The notes: generated by a model not told the origin, from the letters alone. A stretch of 64,000 bases of DNA from AC-49 sp963817035 (GCA_963817035.1 CAWFMM010000003.1:248001-312000), one strand, 5' to 3'. Shown: positions 8,304 to 17,580, counted from the first letter of the stretch. Made by a program: numbers and translations.

Positions 8304-9803
8304 TCAGGCGGCGGCCTGGTCGAGTGCGGTGGGGACGGTGGGGGCCAGCGAGGCCCACAGATGGACCAGCGCGTACGCGCGATACGGTCGCCAGCGTTCG
8401 GCGATCTCCAGGGCCGCGGCGGGGGATCCGTCATGGCCGAGGCGCTCAAGCGCGTGGTGGACGCCGAGGTCGCTGGGCAGGAACGCGTCGGGGTCGCGCA
8501 GCGCGCGCATGGCGATGTAGTCCGCGGTCCACGGCCCGATGCCGCGCAGCGCGAGCAGACGCTGGCGCGTCTCCTCGCGGTCGGCGCCGGCGTCGAGGAC
8601 GATGTCCTCGCTCGCCAGCGCGGCGGCGAGGCCGATCACCGCCGTGCGCCGCGTCTTGGGCATCGGCAGTCCATCGGGGTCGGCCGCGGCGATCGCGTCG
8701 GCTGACGGAAACCGGTGGGTGACGCTGCCGAGCGGTCGCTCCAGCGGCTCGCCGTACGCCTGGACGAGGCGACCGGTGACCGTGGCGGCGCCGGCGACCG
8801 ACACCTGCTGGCCGACCACGGCGCGGACCGCGAGCTCGTGGCCGTCGACGTGGCCGGGGACGCGGCGGCCCGGTGTGGCGGCGATCAGCGGGCGCAGTGT
8901 CGGGTCGTCGCCCAGCGCCTCGCGGACCGCGAGCGGGTCGGAGTCGAGATCGAGCAGCGCGCGCGAACGCTGCATCGCGGCGGCGAGGTCGCGCAGGTCG
9001 TCGAGCACGTAGCGCGCTTGGACATGGCCGTCGGCTGGACGCAGCTGCACGGTCCCGGCGCCGTGAGGCAGGCGCAGGCTGCGGCGGTAGGTCCCGTCAA
9101 CGACCTCCTCGATGCCGGGGACGGCGCGCATCGCGAGGAACGCGAGCAGGCCGTCGCCGTCGAGCGGCGAGCGGTAGGGCAGGCGCAGGACGATCGCGCC
9201 GCTGTCCTCGCGGCGGCCGTGGCGCCGGGCCTTGATGCGCAGGTCGCGCGGGGTCGTCGCGAAGACCTCCTGGATCGTCGCGTTGAACTGGCGGACGCTG
9301 CGAAAGCCCGCGGCGAACGCGAGGTCGGTGATCGTGACGTCGGTCGTCTCGAGCAGCGTGCGCGCGGTCTGGGCGCGTTGGGCGCGCGCGAGGCCAAGCG
9401 GGCCGGCGCCGACGACCGCGACCAGCTGGCGATGGACATGGCGCTCGGTGTAGCCCAGGCGCCGCGCCAGCCCGGTGACGCCTTCGCGGTCGACGACGCC
9501 GTCGGCGATCAGCCGCATCGCGCGGCCGACGAGGTCCGCGCGGCGGTCCCAGTCCGGCGAGCCGGGCGTCGCGTCGGGGCGACAGCGCTTGCACGCGCGG
9601 AAGCCGGCACCCTGCGCCGCCGCGGCACTGGGGTAAAAGCGGATGTTCTCGCGCTTGGGCGTCCGCGCGGGGCAGCTCGGGCGACAGTAGATGCCGGTCG
9701 AGGTGACGCCGACGAAAACCCAGCCGTCGAAGCGGGGATCGCCGGTCTGGACGATCTCGTAGAAGCGGTCAGAGTCGAAGAGCACATCGACACCGTCGCA
9801 CAT
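8304..9803 (-). CDS. Ada-AlkA fusion: methyl-sensing regulator and 3-methyladenine DNA glycosylase
   Basis: 499 aa in three parts. Residues 1-80 are the Ada zinc domain, with the four-Cys set IYCRPSCPAR and ACKRCRPD; one of these Cys takes methyl from DNA phosphotriesters. About 85-190 is an AraC-type double HTH (LARRLGYTERHVHRQL; LAFAAGFRSVRQFNATIQ). About 200-490 is an AlkA N-terminal domain plus HhH-GPD glycosylase, with LRGIGPWTADYIAMRAL and the catalytic Asp in FLPSDLGVHHAL. Such fusions sense alkylation and excise 3-methyladenine. It is followed in the operon by ogt and is likely self-induced through the methylated Ada domain. ATG 9803. Confidence 0.93.
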   Translation of the reverse strand: MCDGVDVLFDSDRFYEIVQTGDPRFDGWVFVGVTSTGIYCRPSCPARTPKRENIRFYPSAAAAQGAGFRACKRCRPDATPGSPDWDRRADLVGRAMRLIADGVVDREGVTGLARRLGYTERHVHRQLVAVVGAGPLGLARAQRAQTARTLLETTDVTITDLAFAAGFRSVRQFNATIQEVFATTPRDLRIKARRHGRREDSGAIVLRLPYRSPLDGDGLLAFLAMRAVPGIEEVVDGTYRRSLRLPHGAGTVQLRPADGHVQARYVLDDLRDLAAAMQRSRALLDLDSDPLAVREALGDDPTLRPLIAATPGRRVPGHVDGHELAVRAVVGQQVSVAGAATVTGRLVQAYGEPLERPLGSVTHRFPSADAIAAADPDGLPMPKTRRTAVIGLAAALASEDIVLDAGADREETRQRLLALRGIGPWTADYIAMRALRDPDAFLPSDLGVHHALERLGHDGSPAAALEIAERWRPYRAYALVHLWASLAPTVPTALDQAAA

Positions 9804-9873
9804 CGAGCGGCCGGTGTCTGGCGGAAATCGGACGGGGGCGTCGGTCTCGTCGACGAAGTCCGATTCCCGCGGG

Positions 9874-10131
9874 TCAGATCGCGTCTATGACGGCCTTGGC
9901 GCGGGCGAGATCGGCAGATCTGTCCCACTCGCGATAGGCCTTGATCGCGCCGATCTTGTTGCCGGCGAGCACCATCGCGGTGATCTCCGGCGGCATCGTC
10001 GCCTCGGCCGGCTGCGTCACGACCATGCCGGCGTTCTCGGCGAGGACGCCGATGTTGGCCTCGATCACGCGGATCCGCTGGGTGAGGCGTTCGAGTGCTT
10101 CGCTGACGTCGTGCTCCATGCCGCTGAGCAT
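9874..10131 (-). CDS. Small protein with a ribosomal L7/L12 C-terminal-like motif
   Basis: 85 aa from ATG 10131 (or 81 aa from ATG 10119; neither has a clear ribosome-binding site). The first half is a predicted helix with heptad-like spacing (DVSEALERLTQRIRVIEANIGVLAE). The end, MVLAGNKIGAIKAYREW, strongly resembles the L7/L12 C-terminal helix pair (KIxAIKxxRE), which elsewhere occurs in small stand-alone proteins. The function is unknown; it is not the ribosomal stalk protein itself. It lies 70 bp upstream of the Ada/AlkA fusion on the same strand, so cotranscription is possible. Confidence 0.65.
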   Translation of the reverse strand: MLSGMEHDVSEALERLTQRIRVIEANIGVLAENAGMVVTQPAEATMPPEITAMVLAGNKIGAIKAYREWDRSADLARAKAVIDAI

Positions 10132-10150
10132 ATCCGCGACGCCGACCGTG

Positions 10151-10193
10151 CCCGCGCCGCCGCACTGGACTGAACGCCCAGCGCGGCGGCGGG
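10151..10193 (-). terminator. Possible terminator after the ABC transporter operon
   Basis: GCCGCCGC (10156-10163) can pair with GCGGCGGC (10183-10190), extended by an outer CCC/GGG with a small bulge. It falls 13 bp beyond the permease stop. There is no T-run, so this is a weak call. Confidence 0.35.
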
Positions 10194-10205
10194 CTCCGCG
10201 GTCGG

Positions 10206-12764
10206 TCACTGGTGGGCGAGCGCCCCCAGGATGTCGAGCCGTGCGGCCCGACGGGCGGGCATCGCGGCGGCCACGATCCCGGCCACGACCGCGACGATCA
10301 CGAACGTGATCACCGACCCGACGGGCACCGAGAACGCCAGGCCGGCCGACGACAGCGCGGTCGTCACCAGCGCGCCGAGGAACAGCCCGACGGCGATCCC
10401 GAGCACCGCGCCGATCAGCGCGGTGATGATCGACTCGTGGCGGATCATCCGCCGCACCTGGCGACGGCTCATGCCCACGGCCCGCAGCATCCCGAGCTCC
10501 CGCGTGCGCTCCAGCACCGCGAGGGCCAGCGTGTTGACGATCCCGAACAGGCTCACGACGACCGCGAAGAACAGCAGCACGTAGAAGATCGAGAGCAGGC
10601 TGTCGATCTCATGTGCCGTGTCGTGGACGTACTGGGCCTTGGTCTTGACCTCGACGCCGCCGAAGGCCGACAGCCGCTGACGCAGCGCCGCCTCGACGTG
10701 GGCCGACGGCCCGCCGTCGAGCGACACGAAGCCGAGGCTCGGGTCGCGGACCGGGAACGTGCGCTCGAACGCCGACCGCGCCACGGTGATCTCACCGAGG
10801 CCCATCGGGTTGAGCGTCGCCGAGCGCTCGACGCCACGCACGACCAGCACCAGCGGCCGTTTCGCGCCGGAGATCACGGTGAAGTGATCGCCGACCGCGA
10901 GCTTGTGCTTGCGGACGAAGTCGTCGCGGACGAGCGCTCCGTCGCCCGACAGGCCGGCGAACGTCGCCTGCGAGCCGTGCGTGTAATCGAAGCGCAGCAT
11001 TTGCGCCGCCGCGGCCGGATCGACGCCGTTGACCTTCGTCGGTTGACCGTAGCTGCGTGCCTCGACGACAACGACGCCGGCGGCCACCTTCACTCCGGGA
11101 ACCCCGGCCGCCGCGGCGATCGCCCCGACCGGGACCGGACCCTCGCTCGACTGCTGGAGCACGTAATGCGCGGCGACCTCATTGCTGAGGCGGCCGTTGG
11201 CCGACTGCGCCAGCGCGTGGCCGAGCACCGCGACGAAGGTCACCAGCGCGATCCCGATCATCAGCGCGGCCGCGGTGGCCGCGGTGCGCCCGGGCGCCCG
11301 CATCGCGTTGCGACGGGCCAGCGCTCCGGCCGCGCCGCCGAGCCGCTGAGCCGGGCGGCCGAGGATCGAGGCCAGCGGTCCGGCCAGACGACCGGACAGC
11401 AACGCCACGCCGACGAACAGCGCCAGACACCCCGGGACCATCGTCAGCAAGCGGTCCGCGGTCGCCTGTCCCGGGGCGAACAGCGCGAACGCGAGCGTCG
11501 CGATGCCCAACCCGCCGATGGTCATCGCGGCGACGAGCGAGCGACGGCGCAACGGCCGGGCCGGCGCTCCGTCATGTAGGGCCGAGACCGGCGAGACGCT
11601 CGTTGCGCGGAGCGCCGGAACGAACCCGGCGACCAGCGTGGCGAGCACGCCGACCAGCATCGCGATGATGATCGTCCGGCTCGAGAACACCGTGTCGGCC
11701 CGCGGCAGATCGATCCCGGTCGAAGCGAGCAGTGCCAGCAGCCCGCCGGCGAGCGCGAAGCCCGCGGCCAGGCCGATCAGCGACGCGACGACGCCGAGCG
11801 TCGCCGTCTCGGTCATGACCGAGCCGAGCACCTGGCGGCGCGACGCGCCGACGGTCCGCAGCGTGGCCAGCTCGCGCGTCCGCTGGGCGACGGTGATCGA
11901 CAGCGTGTTGAAGATCGTGAACGAGCCGACCACGATCGCGACGCCGCCGAAGGCGAGCAGGAACGCCTTGATGATCGAGATGAACTGATGCAGCCCCTTC
12001 AGGGTGAAGCGGTCGTCGTCATCTGCTGTACGGACCGAGAGCGACGCGGGCAGCGCCTGCGCGAGGGCGTGACGGACCGCGGCCGGGCTGACGCCCGGAC
12101 GGCCGGCGACGAGCACGTCGTCGTAGCGCCCGACCTTGCCGAACAGCTTCTGCGCTGTCGGCAGGGCGAACACCGCCGCCGTCGCCGTCCCGATCGTGTC
12201 GACGCTGCCGAAGCGGGCGATGCCCACGACGGTGAACGCCTGCTTCGGCCCATGCGCGACCACGTCGATCGACTGGCCGATCGCGTAGTGCTCCGAGCGC
12301 GCGGTGCCCGCGTCGATGACGACCTGGCCGGGGCCGGTGGCCCAGTGCCCGGAGGTCAGGTGGAACGGGCTCAGGCGCTGGGCGCCCGCGGTCGTCGAGT
12401 CGTAGCCCATGCCGAAGTACGGGCCGGAGCCGATGAGCTTGCCCTTGGGGTCGATCAGCCGCGCCTGATCGAGGATGTCGCCGGTGGCGACGCCGACCTG
12501 CGGCACGGCCCGGACCTCCGACAGCACCGAGGCCGTGATCGGTTGGCGCGTGCCGACATCGGTCGAGGTGAAGGCGGTGGGTGCGCCGACGACGGCGTCG
12601 GTGCCGTCGTAGGCCGACGCCGACAGCGAGTTCGCGGCGCGCAGCATGGTGTCGGAGACCGTGAAGGCCGCCGCGATCATGCCGACGCCGAGCACGACGG
12701 CCAGAGCGGTCATCGCGGTACGTCCACGGCGGGCCATCAGCCCGCGGAGCGCGAGGCGGATCAT
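10206..12764 (-). CDS. ABC transporter permease, MacB/FtsX type with two FtsX domains
   Basis: 852 aa. The N-terminal membrane span (MTALAVVLGVGMIAAAFTVSDTM) is followed by a large extracytoplasmic MacB-PCD-like domain, an FtsX domain of about three spans (about 265-400), a linking span pair, a second extracytoplasmic domain, and a C-terminal FtsX domain ending AMPARRAARLDILGALAHQ. The repeated TVAQRTRELATLRTVGASRRQVLGSV and LERTRELGMLRAVGMSRRQVR are the coupling-helix signatures. Such permeases move lipids, peptides or antibiotics by mechanotransmission. ATG 12764 overlaps the ATPase stop by 4 bp. Divergent kinase/regulator genes suggest sensor-controlled export. Confidence 0.9.
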   Translation of the reverse strand: MIRLALRGLMARRGRTAMTALAVVLGVGMIAAAFTVSDTMLRAANSLSASAYDGTDAVVGAPTAFTSTDVGTRQPITASVLSEVRAVPQVGVATGDILDQARLIDPKGKLIGSGPYFGMGYDSTTAGAQRLSPFHLTSGHWATGPGQVVIDAGTARSEHYAIGQSIDVVAHGPKQAFTVVGIARFGSVDTIGTATAAVFALPTAQKLFGKVGRYDDVLVAGRPGVSPAAVRHALAQALPASLSVRTADDDDRFTLKGLHQFISIIKAFLLAFGGVAIVVGSFTIFNTLSITVAQRTRELATLRTVGASRRQVLGSVMTETATLGVVASLIGLAAGFALAGGLLALLASTGIDLPRADTVFSSRTIIIAMLVGVLATLVAGFVPALRATSVSPVSALHDGAPARPLRRRSLVAAMTIGGLGIATLAFALFAPGQATADRLLTMVPGCLALFVGVALLSGRLAGPLASILGRPAQRLGGAAGALARRNAMRAPGRTAATAAALMIGIALVTFVAVLGHALAQSANGRLSNEVAAHYVLQQSSEGPVPVGAIAAAAGVPGVKVAAGVVVVEARSYGQPTKVNGVDPAAAAQMLRFDYTHGSQATFAGLSGDGALVRDDFVRKHKLAVGDHFTVISGAKRPLVLVVRGVERSATLNPMGLGEITVARSAFERTFPVRDPSLGFVSLDGGPSAHVEAALRQRLSAFGGVEVKTKAQYVHDTAHEIDSLLSIFYVLLFFAVVVSLFGIVNTLALAVLERTRELGMLRAVGMSRRQVRRMIRHESIITALIGAVLGIAVGLFLGALVTTALSSAGLAFSVPVGSVITFVIVAVVAGIVAAAMPARRAARLDILGALAHQ

Positions 12765-13576
12765 CGTCCGACCTCCCTCAGCATCGCGACGATCGACGTC
12801 TCGGTCGGGTCGGCGATGTCGCCTGCGATGCGGCCGTCGGCCAGGAACACGACGCGGTCGGCCGTCGCGGCGGCCTTTGGCTCGTGGGTGACCATGACGA
12901 TCGTCCGGCCGAACGTGTCGACCGCCTCGCGCAGCAGGTCGAGGATCTCGGCGCTGGCGTGCGAGTCGAGGTTGCCGGTCGGCTCGTCAGCGAACAGCAC
13001 GGCCGGCTCGCCGACCAGTGCGCGGGCGACCGCGACACGCTGCTGCTGACCGCCCGAGAGCTGCGCCGGGCGGTGGTTGCGACGCTCGGCCAAGCCGACG
13101 CGCTCGATCACCATCTCGACCCACTCGCGGTCGATCGTGCGACCGGCGACGCGCAGGCCGAGCTCGACGTTCTCCTGCGCGGTCAGGACTCCGAGCAGGT
13201 TGAACGCCTGAAAGACGAAGCCGATCGTGTCGCGACGCAGACGGGTCAGCGCGCGATCGTTCATGCCGACGATCTCGCGACCCTCGATCTCGACGCTGCC
13301 GGAGTCCGGCTGATCGAGGCCGGCGAGCACGTGCATGAGCGTCGACTTACCGGAGCCCGAGGGCCCCATGACCGCGAGGTACTGCTCGGCGGGCACGGTG
13401 AGGTCGACACTGCGTAGCGCGTCGACGGCGGTATCGCCGTCGCCGTAGCGGCGCGAGACACCGCGGGCCAGGACCGCGGTGCTGTTGGGAGCGAAGGCCG
13501 GAGCGAGTGGCGCGGCCGACATCGACAGTGCAGACACGGTGGTCATTTCGGTGGGCTGTGCGGTCGAGGTGGTCAT
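12761..13576 (-). CDS. ABC transporter ATP-binding protein (MacB/LolD family)
   Basis: 271 aa. Walker A GPSGSGKST, Q-loop FVFQAFNLL, signature LSGGQQQRVAVARAL, Walker B VLFADEPTGNLD and switch His in MVTHEPKAA are all intact, as is the ADEPTGNLD wording typical of the MacB/LolD/FtsE class. It powers the permease encoded immediately downstream (4-bp ATGA overlap). ATG 13576 is preferred; GTG 13585 is an alternative three codons upstream, but the GGAAG ribosome-binding site would then be too close. About 185 bp separate it from the divergent histidine kinase, and no clear operator is seen there. Confidence 0.93.
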   Translation of the reverse strand: MTTSTAQPTEMTTVSALSMSAAPLAPAFAPNSTAVLARGVSRRYGDGDTAVDALRSVDLTVPAEQYLAVMGPSGSGKSTLMHVLAGLDQPDSGSVEIEGREIVGMNDRALTRLRRDTIGFVFQAFNLLGVLTAQENVELGLRVAGRTIDREWVEMVIERVGLAERRNHRPAQLSGGQQQRVAVARALVGEPAVLFADEPTGNLDSHASAEILDLLREAVDTFGRTIVMVTHEPKAAATADRVVFLADGRIAGDIADPTETSIVAMLREVGR

Positions 13577-13761
13577 GGTGGGCACACTTCCAACGCCCTG
13601 GCGCCCGGTCGTCGTCCCGGCTGGCGATCCTTGCCTCGCCCGCAGGATGATCTGGTCCGTCGCTGTGGTCAGGCGAGCATCGCGGCGTCGTCCGCGATGA
13701 CGAGAGCGCCATCCTCCGTGCGGACGATGCGCGAGGCTGGGTGCGGCGCTACCGTCGCACG

Positions 13762-14946
13762 ATGCGGTTCCTCACCGCCATCCACGCGCGCTGGAAGGCC
13801 CTCGGCCCTGACCGCCAGGACCTGCGGTTCGGGCTCCTTCTGGGAGCCACCGGTGTGCTGGAGGCCACAGTCGAGCGCACACACGACAACCGGGCGGCGT
13901 CGGCGCTGACCGCGGTCGTCCTCGGCGGCGCGGTCGTGATCCGTCGTCGCCATCCGATCATCGCGATCATCGCGGTCAACGTCGGGCTGATCGGCGGCGC
14001 GCTGCTCGGCGGCTTCGCTCTGAACGCAGGGATCTCAGCGGTCCTCTGTGCGGTGATCGTCGCCTACTCGGTGGGCGCGTATACCGAGGGACGGCAGCTG
14101 TGGACGGGCGTCGCGATCCAGCTCGTCGGTTTCACGATCCAGGCGATCGCGTTTGCCGCCAACGGTGATGTCGTCGGCAACGTGTTCTTCAGCCTGCTGA
14201 TGGCGTGCGGGATCCCGGTCACGGCCGGGGTCGCCATCCGTAACCGCCGGCGCCTCGGGGTGGAGCTGCGCAACCGCTCCGAGGAGCTCGTCGCCGAGCG
14301 CGAGCGCCGAGCGCGGGGCGCGGTCGCCGCCGAACGAGCGCGGATCGCCGGCGAGCTGCACGATGTCGTCAGCCACAACGTCTCGGTGATGGTCGTCCAG
14401 GCCGGAGCTGCGCGGCGGCTCGTCGCCACCGACCCGACACGAGCGAGCGAGGCGATGCTGGCGATCGAGACGACCGGACGCGCGGCGCTCGAGGAGATGC
14501 GCCGCATGCTCGGCGTGCTCCGTCGCGGTGACGAGGAACTCGCACTGGCGCCGCAGCCGACGCTGCAGCGCGTCGATCGGCTCGTCGAGCTCGCCCGCCA
14601 GGATGGCCTCGACGCGTCGCTGCTCGTCGAGGGCGACGCGGTCGAGCTGCCGCTGGGGCTCGACGTCGCCGCCTACCGGATCATCCAGGAGGCGTTGGCC
14701 AGCGCGCGCGCCCACGCACCGGGCGCTCAGGCCCAGGTCGTGGTGCGCTACGGACGCTCAGATCTGGAGCTCGAGGTCGTCAACGGCGCCGGCGCGCAGA
14801 GTGCCGGCGCGGCGCGGCCCGCGTCGGTGCTCGTCGGCTTGCGTGAGCGGGTGGCGTTGTTCGGCGGCGATCTGAATGCCGGGCGTCGCCGCGGCGGCGG
14901 GTACGCGCTGCGGGCGCGGTTGCCGCTGGTGGAGCGCGCGTCGTGA
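13762..14946 (+). CDS. NarL-type sensor histidine kinase with degenerate ATP-binding domain (possible pseudokinase)
   Basis: 394 aa. Four to five membrane spans (1-150) are followed by a coiled linker and a HisKA_3 dimerization helix with the phospho-accepting His200 (GELHDVVSHNVSVMVVQAGAA). In the HATPase part, the N-box reads IIQEALASARAHA: Ser314 stands where the Mg-ATP-binding Asn is expected. The G1/D-box reads EVVNGAGAQ, so Asn341 replaces the adenine-contacting Asp. The neighbouring kinase has both residues intact. ATG 13762 is chosen over GTG 13741. The stop overlaps the next start (GTGA). It is divergent from the ABC transporter, its probable target. Confidence 0.85.
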   Translation: MRFLTAIHARWKALGPDRQDLRFGLLLGATGVLEATVERTHDNRAASALTAVVLGGAVVIRRRHPIIAIIAVNVGLIGGALLGGFALNAGISAVLCAVIVAYSVGAYTEGRQLWTGVAIQLVGFTIQAIAFAANGDVVGNVFFSLLMACGIPVTAGVAIRNRRRLGVELRNRSEELVAERERRARGAVAAERARIAGELHDVVSHNVSVMVVQAGAARRLVATDPTRASEAMLAIETTGRAALEEMRRMLGVLRRGDEELALAPQPTLQRVDRLVELARQDGLDASLLVEGDAVELPLGLDVAAYRIIQEALASARAHAPGAQAQVVVRYGRSDLELEVVNGAGAQSAGAARPASVLVGLRERVALFGGDLNAGRRRGGGYALRARLPLVERAS

Positions 14947-16103
14947 GCTGGTGGCGCAACCGCGATTCGCGCGACCTGGCCATCGGGCTGGTTGCCGGCG
15001 CCGCGATGATCGCGCAGGCGCTGGCCGGCACCCACAGCCGCGGGCCGGCGTGGGTCAACGTGCTGGGCTACGGCGCGATCGGCGCCTGTGTGGTCGTGCG
15101 GCGCCGCCACACGTTCGCCGCGTGCCTGACGATGTTCGTCCTCGCTGTCCTCGTGACGCAGTTCGGCACGCACGTCGCGGACGGGAGCATCGTGCTGTTC
15201 GTCGTCGCGTTCATGCTCTATACGGCGGGGTACGAGCTCGATCTGCGCCGGGCGCTGATCGTGCTCGGCGGCGTCGCGTTGACGGTGCTGGTCGTCGAAG
15301 CGGTCGGCCATCGGCAGCCGTCGATCTCCGACGACTTCTTCCCGATCGGCGTCTTCACCCTGACCTGGGGCGTCGGGCGCGCGCTGCACAACCACGCGAT
15401 GCTGACCCGCGAGCTCGCGATCACCAACGAGCGCCTCGAGCTCGAGCGCGAAGAGCGCGCGCGTGAGGCGGTTGTCGACGAGCGTCGCCGGATCGCCCGC
15501 GAGCTGCACGACGTCGTCGCGCACAGCGTCTCGGTGATGGTCGTCCAGTCCGGCGCCGCGCGGCGGACGCTCGATCGCGACCCGCGGCGGGCCGAGCAGG
15601 CGCTGGCGGCGGCCGAGGAGAGCGGGCGCACCGCGCTCGTCGAGCTCCGACGGATGCTCGGCCTGCTTGGCGACGACGCACCCGAGGCCGGTCGTGCTCC
15701 GCAGCCGGCACTGCGTGAGGTCGCGGCGCTGATCGAGCGCGCGCGCGATGCCGGCCTCGATGTCGAGCTGCGCGAGCACGGCGAGCCGTTCCCACTCGCC
15801 GCCGGCGCGGACCTCGCCGCGTTCCGCGTCGTGCAGGAGGCCCTGACCAACACGATCAAACACGCCGGGCCGACGCGGGCGACGGTGACACTCGACTGGA
15901 CCGACGAGGCGCTGGAGCTCGAGATCACCGACGACGGTGGTCGTGAGAGCTCGGGCGGAGGGCTCGGCGGCTCGGGCCAGGGGCTGATCGGTATGCGCGA
16001 GCGACTCGAGCTTTACGGCGGTCACGTCGACGCTGGCGCCGACCGGACCGGCGGCTTCCGCGTGCACGCATCGATCCCGCGGGATACGGTGATCGCCGCA
16101 TGA
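14943..16103 (+). CDS. NarL-type sensor histidine kinase (intact)
   Basis: 386 aa with the same architecture as its upstream neighbour: N-terminal membrane spans (1-150), coiled linker, HisKA_3 with His189 in RELHDVVAHSVSVMVVQSGAA, and HATPase_c with an intact N-box (VVQEALTNTIKHA), D-box (EITDDGG) and glycine-rich lid (GGSGQGLIGMRERLELYGG). It phosphorylates the response regulator encoded next. The GTG start overlaps the preceding stop by 4 bp, and its own stop overlaps the regulator ATG by 4 bp. The two kinases clearly arose by duplication. Confidence 0.92.
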   Translation: MSWWRNRDSRDLAIGLVAGAAMIAQALAGTHSRGPAWVNVLGYGAIGACVVVRRRHTFAACLTMFVLAVLVTQFGTHVADGSIVLFVVAFMLYTAGYELDLRRALIVLGGVALTVLVVEAVGHRQPSISDDFFPIGVFTLTWGVGRALHNHAMLTRELAITNERLELEREERAREAVVDERRRIARELHDVVAHSVSVMVVQSGAARRTLDRDPRRAEQALAAAEESGRTALVELRRMLGLLGDDAPEAGRAPQPALREVAALIERARDAGLDVELREHGEPFPLAAGADLAAFRVVQEALTNTIKHAGPTRATVTLDWTDEALELEITDDGGRESSGGGLGGSGQGLIGMRERLELYGGHVDAGADRTGGFRVHASIPRDTVIAA

Positions 16104-16774
16104 GCATCCGTGTCCTCATCACCGATGACCAGGGGCTCGTGCGCACCGGCTTTCGCATGATCCTCGAGGCCGAGGAGGACATCGACGTCGTCGGCGAGTG
16201 CGGCGACGGGCTCGAGGCGGTCGACAAGGCGCGCTCGGCCAAGCCCGACGTGATCCTGATGGACATCCGCATGCCCGAGCTCGACGGGATCGAGGCGACG
16301 CGGCGGATCGTCCAGGCCGGGGGGGAGGACGCGCCGAAGATCCTGATGCTCACGACGTTCGATCTCAACGAGTACGTCTATGAGGCGCTGCGCGCGGGGG
16401 CGAGCGGGTTCCTGCTCAAGGACGTTCCCGCCGAGCAGCTCGCCGAAGGGGTGCGCGTGGTCGCGCGCGGCGACGCGCTGCTCGCCCCGACGGTGACGCG
16501 ACGGCTGCTCGAGGAATTCGCCGCGGTACGACCGGCGAACATGGTCGCCCCGGACGGGCTCGACGAGCTGACCCCGCGCGAACTGGAGGTCTTCCACCTG
16601 ATCGCGCGCGGGCTGTCGAACGCCGAGATCGCAGCCGAGCTGGTGGTCAGCGACACGACCGTGAAGACGCATGTCGCGCGCGTGCTCATGAAGCTCGGCC
16701 TGCGCGATCGGATCCAGGCCGTCGTGTTGGCCTACGAGTCGGGCGTCATCTTGCCCGGTTCGGCCCCCGCGTAA
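16100..16774 (+). CDS. NarL/FixJ-family response regulator (LuxR-type HTH)
   Basis: 224 aa. The receiver domain (1-120) has acidic residues in LITDDQG, the phospho-accepting Asp in VILMDIRMPELDG (about residue 54), Thr in MLTTFD and Lys in FLLKDVP. The LuxR HTH (about 155-215) is ELTPRELEVFHLIARGLSNAEIAAELVVSDTTVKTHVARVLMKL (given as landmark regions: LTPRELEVF, then SNAEIAAEL, then TVKTHVARVL). It is the last gene of the three-gene two-component operon and the presumed activator of the divergent ABC transporter. Confidence 0.93.
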   Translation: MSIRVLITDDQGLVRTGFRMILEAEEDIDVVGECGDGLEAVDKARSAKPDVILMDIRMPELDGIEATRRIVQAGGEDAPKILMLTTFDLNEYVYEALRAGASGFLLKDVPAEQLAEGVRVVARGDALLAPTVTRRLLEEFAAVRPANMVAPDGLDELTPRELEVFHLIARGLSNAEIAAELVVSDTTVKTHVARVLMKLGLRDRIQAVVLAYESGVILPGSAPA

Positions 16775-16803
16775 CGTCTTCGCGCGGCCCCCGTTGTAGG
16801 AGC

Positions 16804-17559
16804 ATGACGCTCCCGCCCTCCCCCATCTCCCGTCGCATCGCGGCCCCGTTCGCCGTCCTCCTGACCCTCGTCGCGCTGGCCATCGCCGGCCCGGCGACCG
16901 CGCTGGCCACGTCGCCCGGCTGCGCCTCCCATCCCCACACCCTCGCCGCCAAGAACGGCGGCAAGGTGTGGCGTTCGGGCTCGTCGCTGTTCGGATGCAC
17001 GACCGCCTACGGCCCGTCGTTCGGGCACGCCCCGCGATCGAGCAAGCTCGGCCCGTGGGCGCCGGGGACGAAAGTCGCCTTCGACGGTCTGACCGCGGTC
17101 TGGACCCTGCCCAAGCCCGCCGGCGACCGCGTCTGGGCCGACGACCTCGAGAGCGGAAAGCGCTGGCTGACCGGTACGCGGATCGTGCCCGGGTCCGCGG
17201 GACAGCACTTCAGCGAGGGCCGCGTGCAGCGCCTGCTCTTGACCGACCAGGCCGCGGCGTGGATCACGACCGACGGACAGGCGGTCCTCGCCCTTCATGA
17301 CCCCGCCGGCGAGACCCCGTCGCCGGTCGGCGCACTCGCCGCGCCGCTGTCGGCCAACAAGCAGCTGCTGCTCGTCGGCAACTACCCCGACGTCGGGGCA
17401 TCGTTCCTGGCCGCCGGCGCGAAGCTCGAGATCGTCGATGGCGACGGCGACGAGTGCGGCGGTGTCGACAGCTACCGGCTGACCGTCCAGCCAGACCCCG
17501 CCGGGCCGCGACTCGGCGCGACGTGGGACGGCTACTGGGAAGTCCGCCACTGCGGGTGA
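16804..17559 (+). CDS. Secreted protein of unknown function
   Basis: 251 aa. A Sec-type signal peptide (basic RRIAAPFAVLLTLVALAIAG, cleavage after ALA near residue 37) is followed by a soluble domain rich in Trp, Gly and beta-type sequence (KVAFDGLTAVWTLPKPAGDRVW; AAWITTDGQAVLALHDP), reminiscent of beta-propeller blades. Four or so Cys are spread along the mature chain (CASH, FGCTTAYG, DECGG, VRHCG) and could pair. No family was recognised. It starts 29 bp after the response regulator on the same strand and could be read from that operon. Confidence 0.65.
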   Translation: MTLPPSPISRRIAAPFAVLLTLVALAIAGPATALATSPGCASHPHTLAAKNGGKVWRSGSSLFGCTTAYGPSFGHAPRSSKLGPWAPGTKVAFDGLTAVWTLPKPAGDRVWADDLESGKRWLTGTRIVPGSAGQHFSEGRVQRLLLTDQAAAWITTDGQAVLALHDPAGETPSPVGALAAPLSANKQLLLVGNYPDVGASFLAAGAKLEIVDGDGDECGGVDSYRLTVQPDPAGPRLGATWDGYWEVRHCG

Positions 17560-17580
17560 GCCGGTGCGAGCGCCTCGAGA

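Noticed and set aside
13577..13761. Possible small gene or operator between the ABC ATPase and the histidine kinase
   Set aside because: A minus-strand frame ends RIVRTEDGALVIADDAAMLA but overlaps the kinase gene upstream and has no start signal. No palindrome longer than a few bases was seen.
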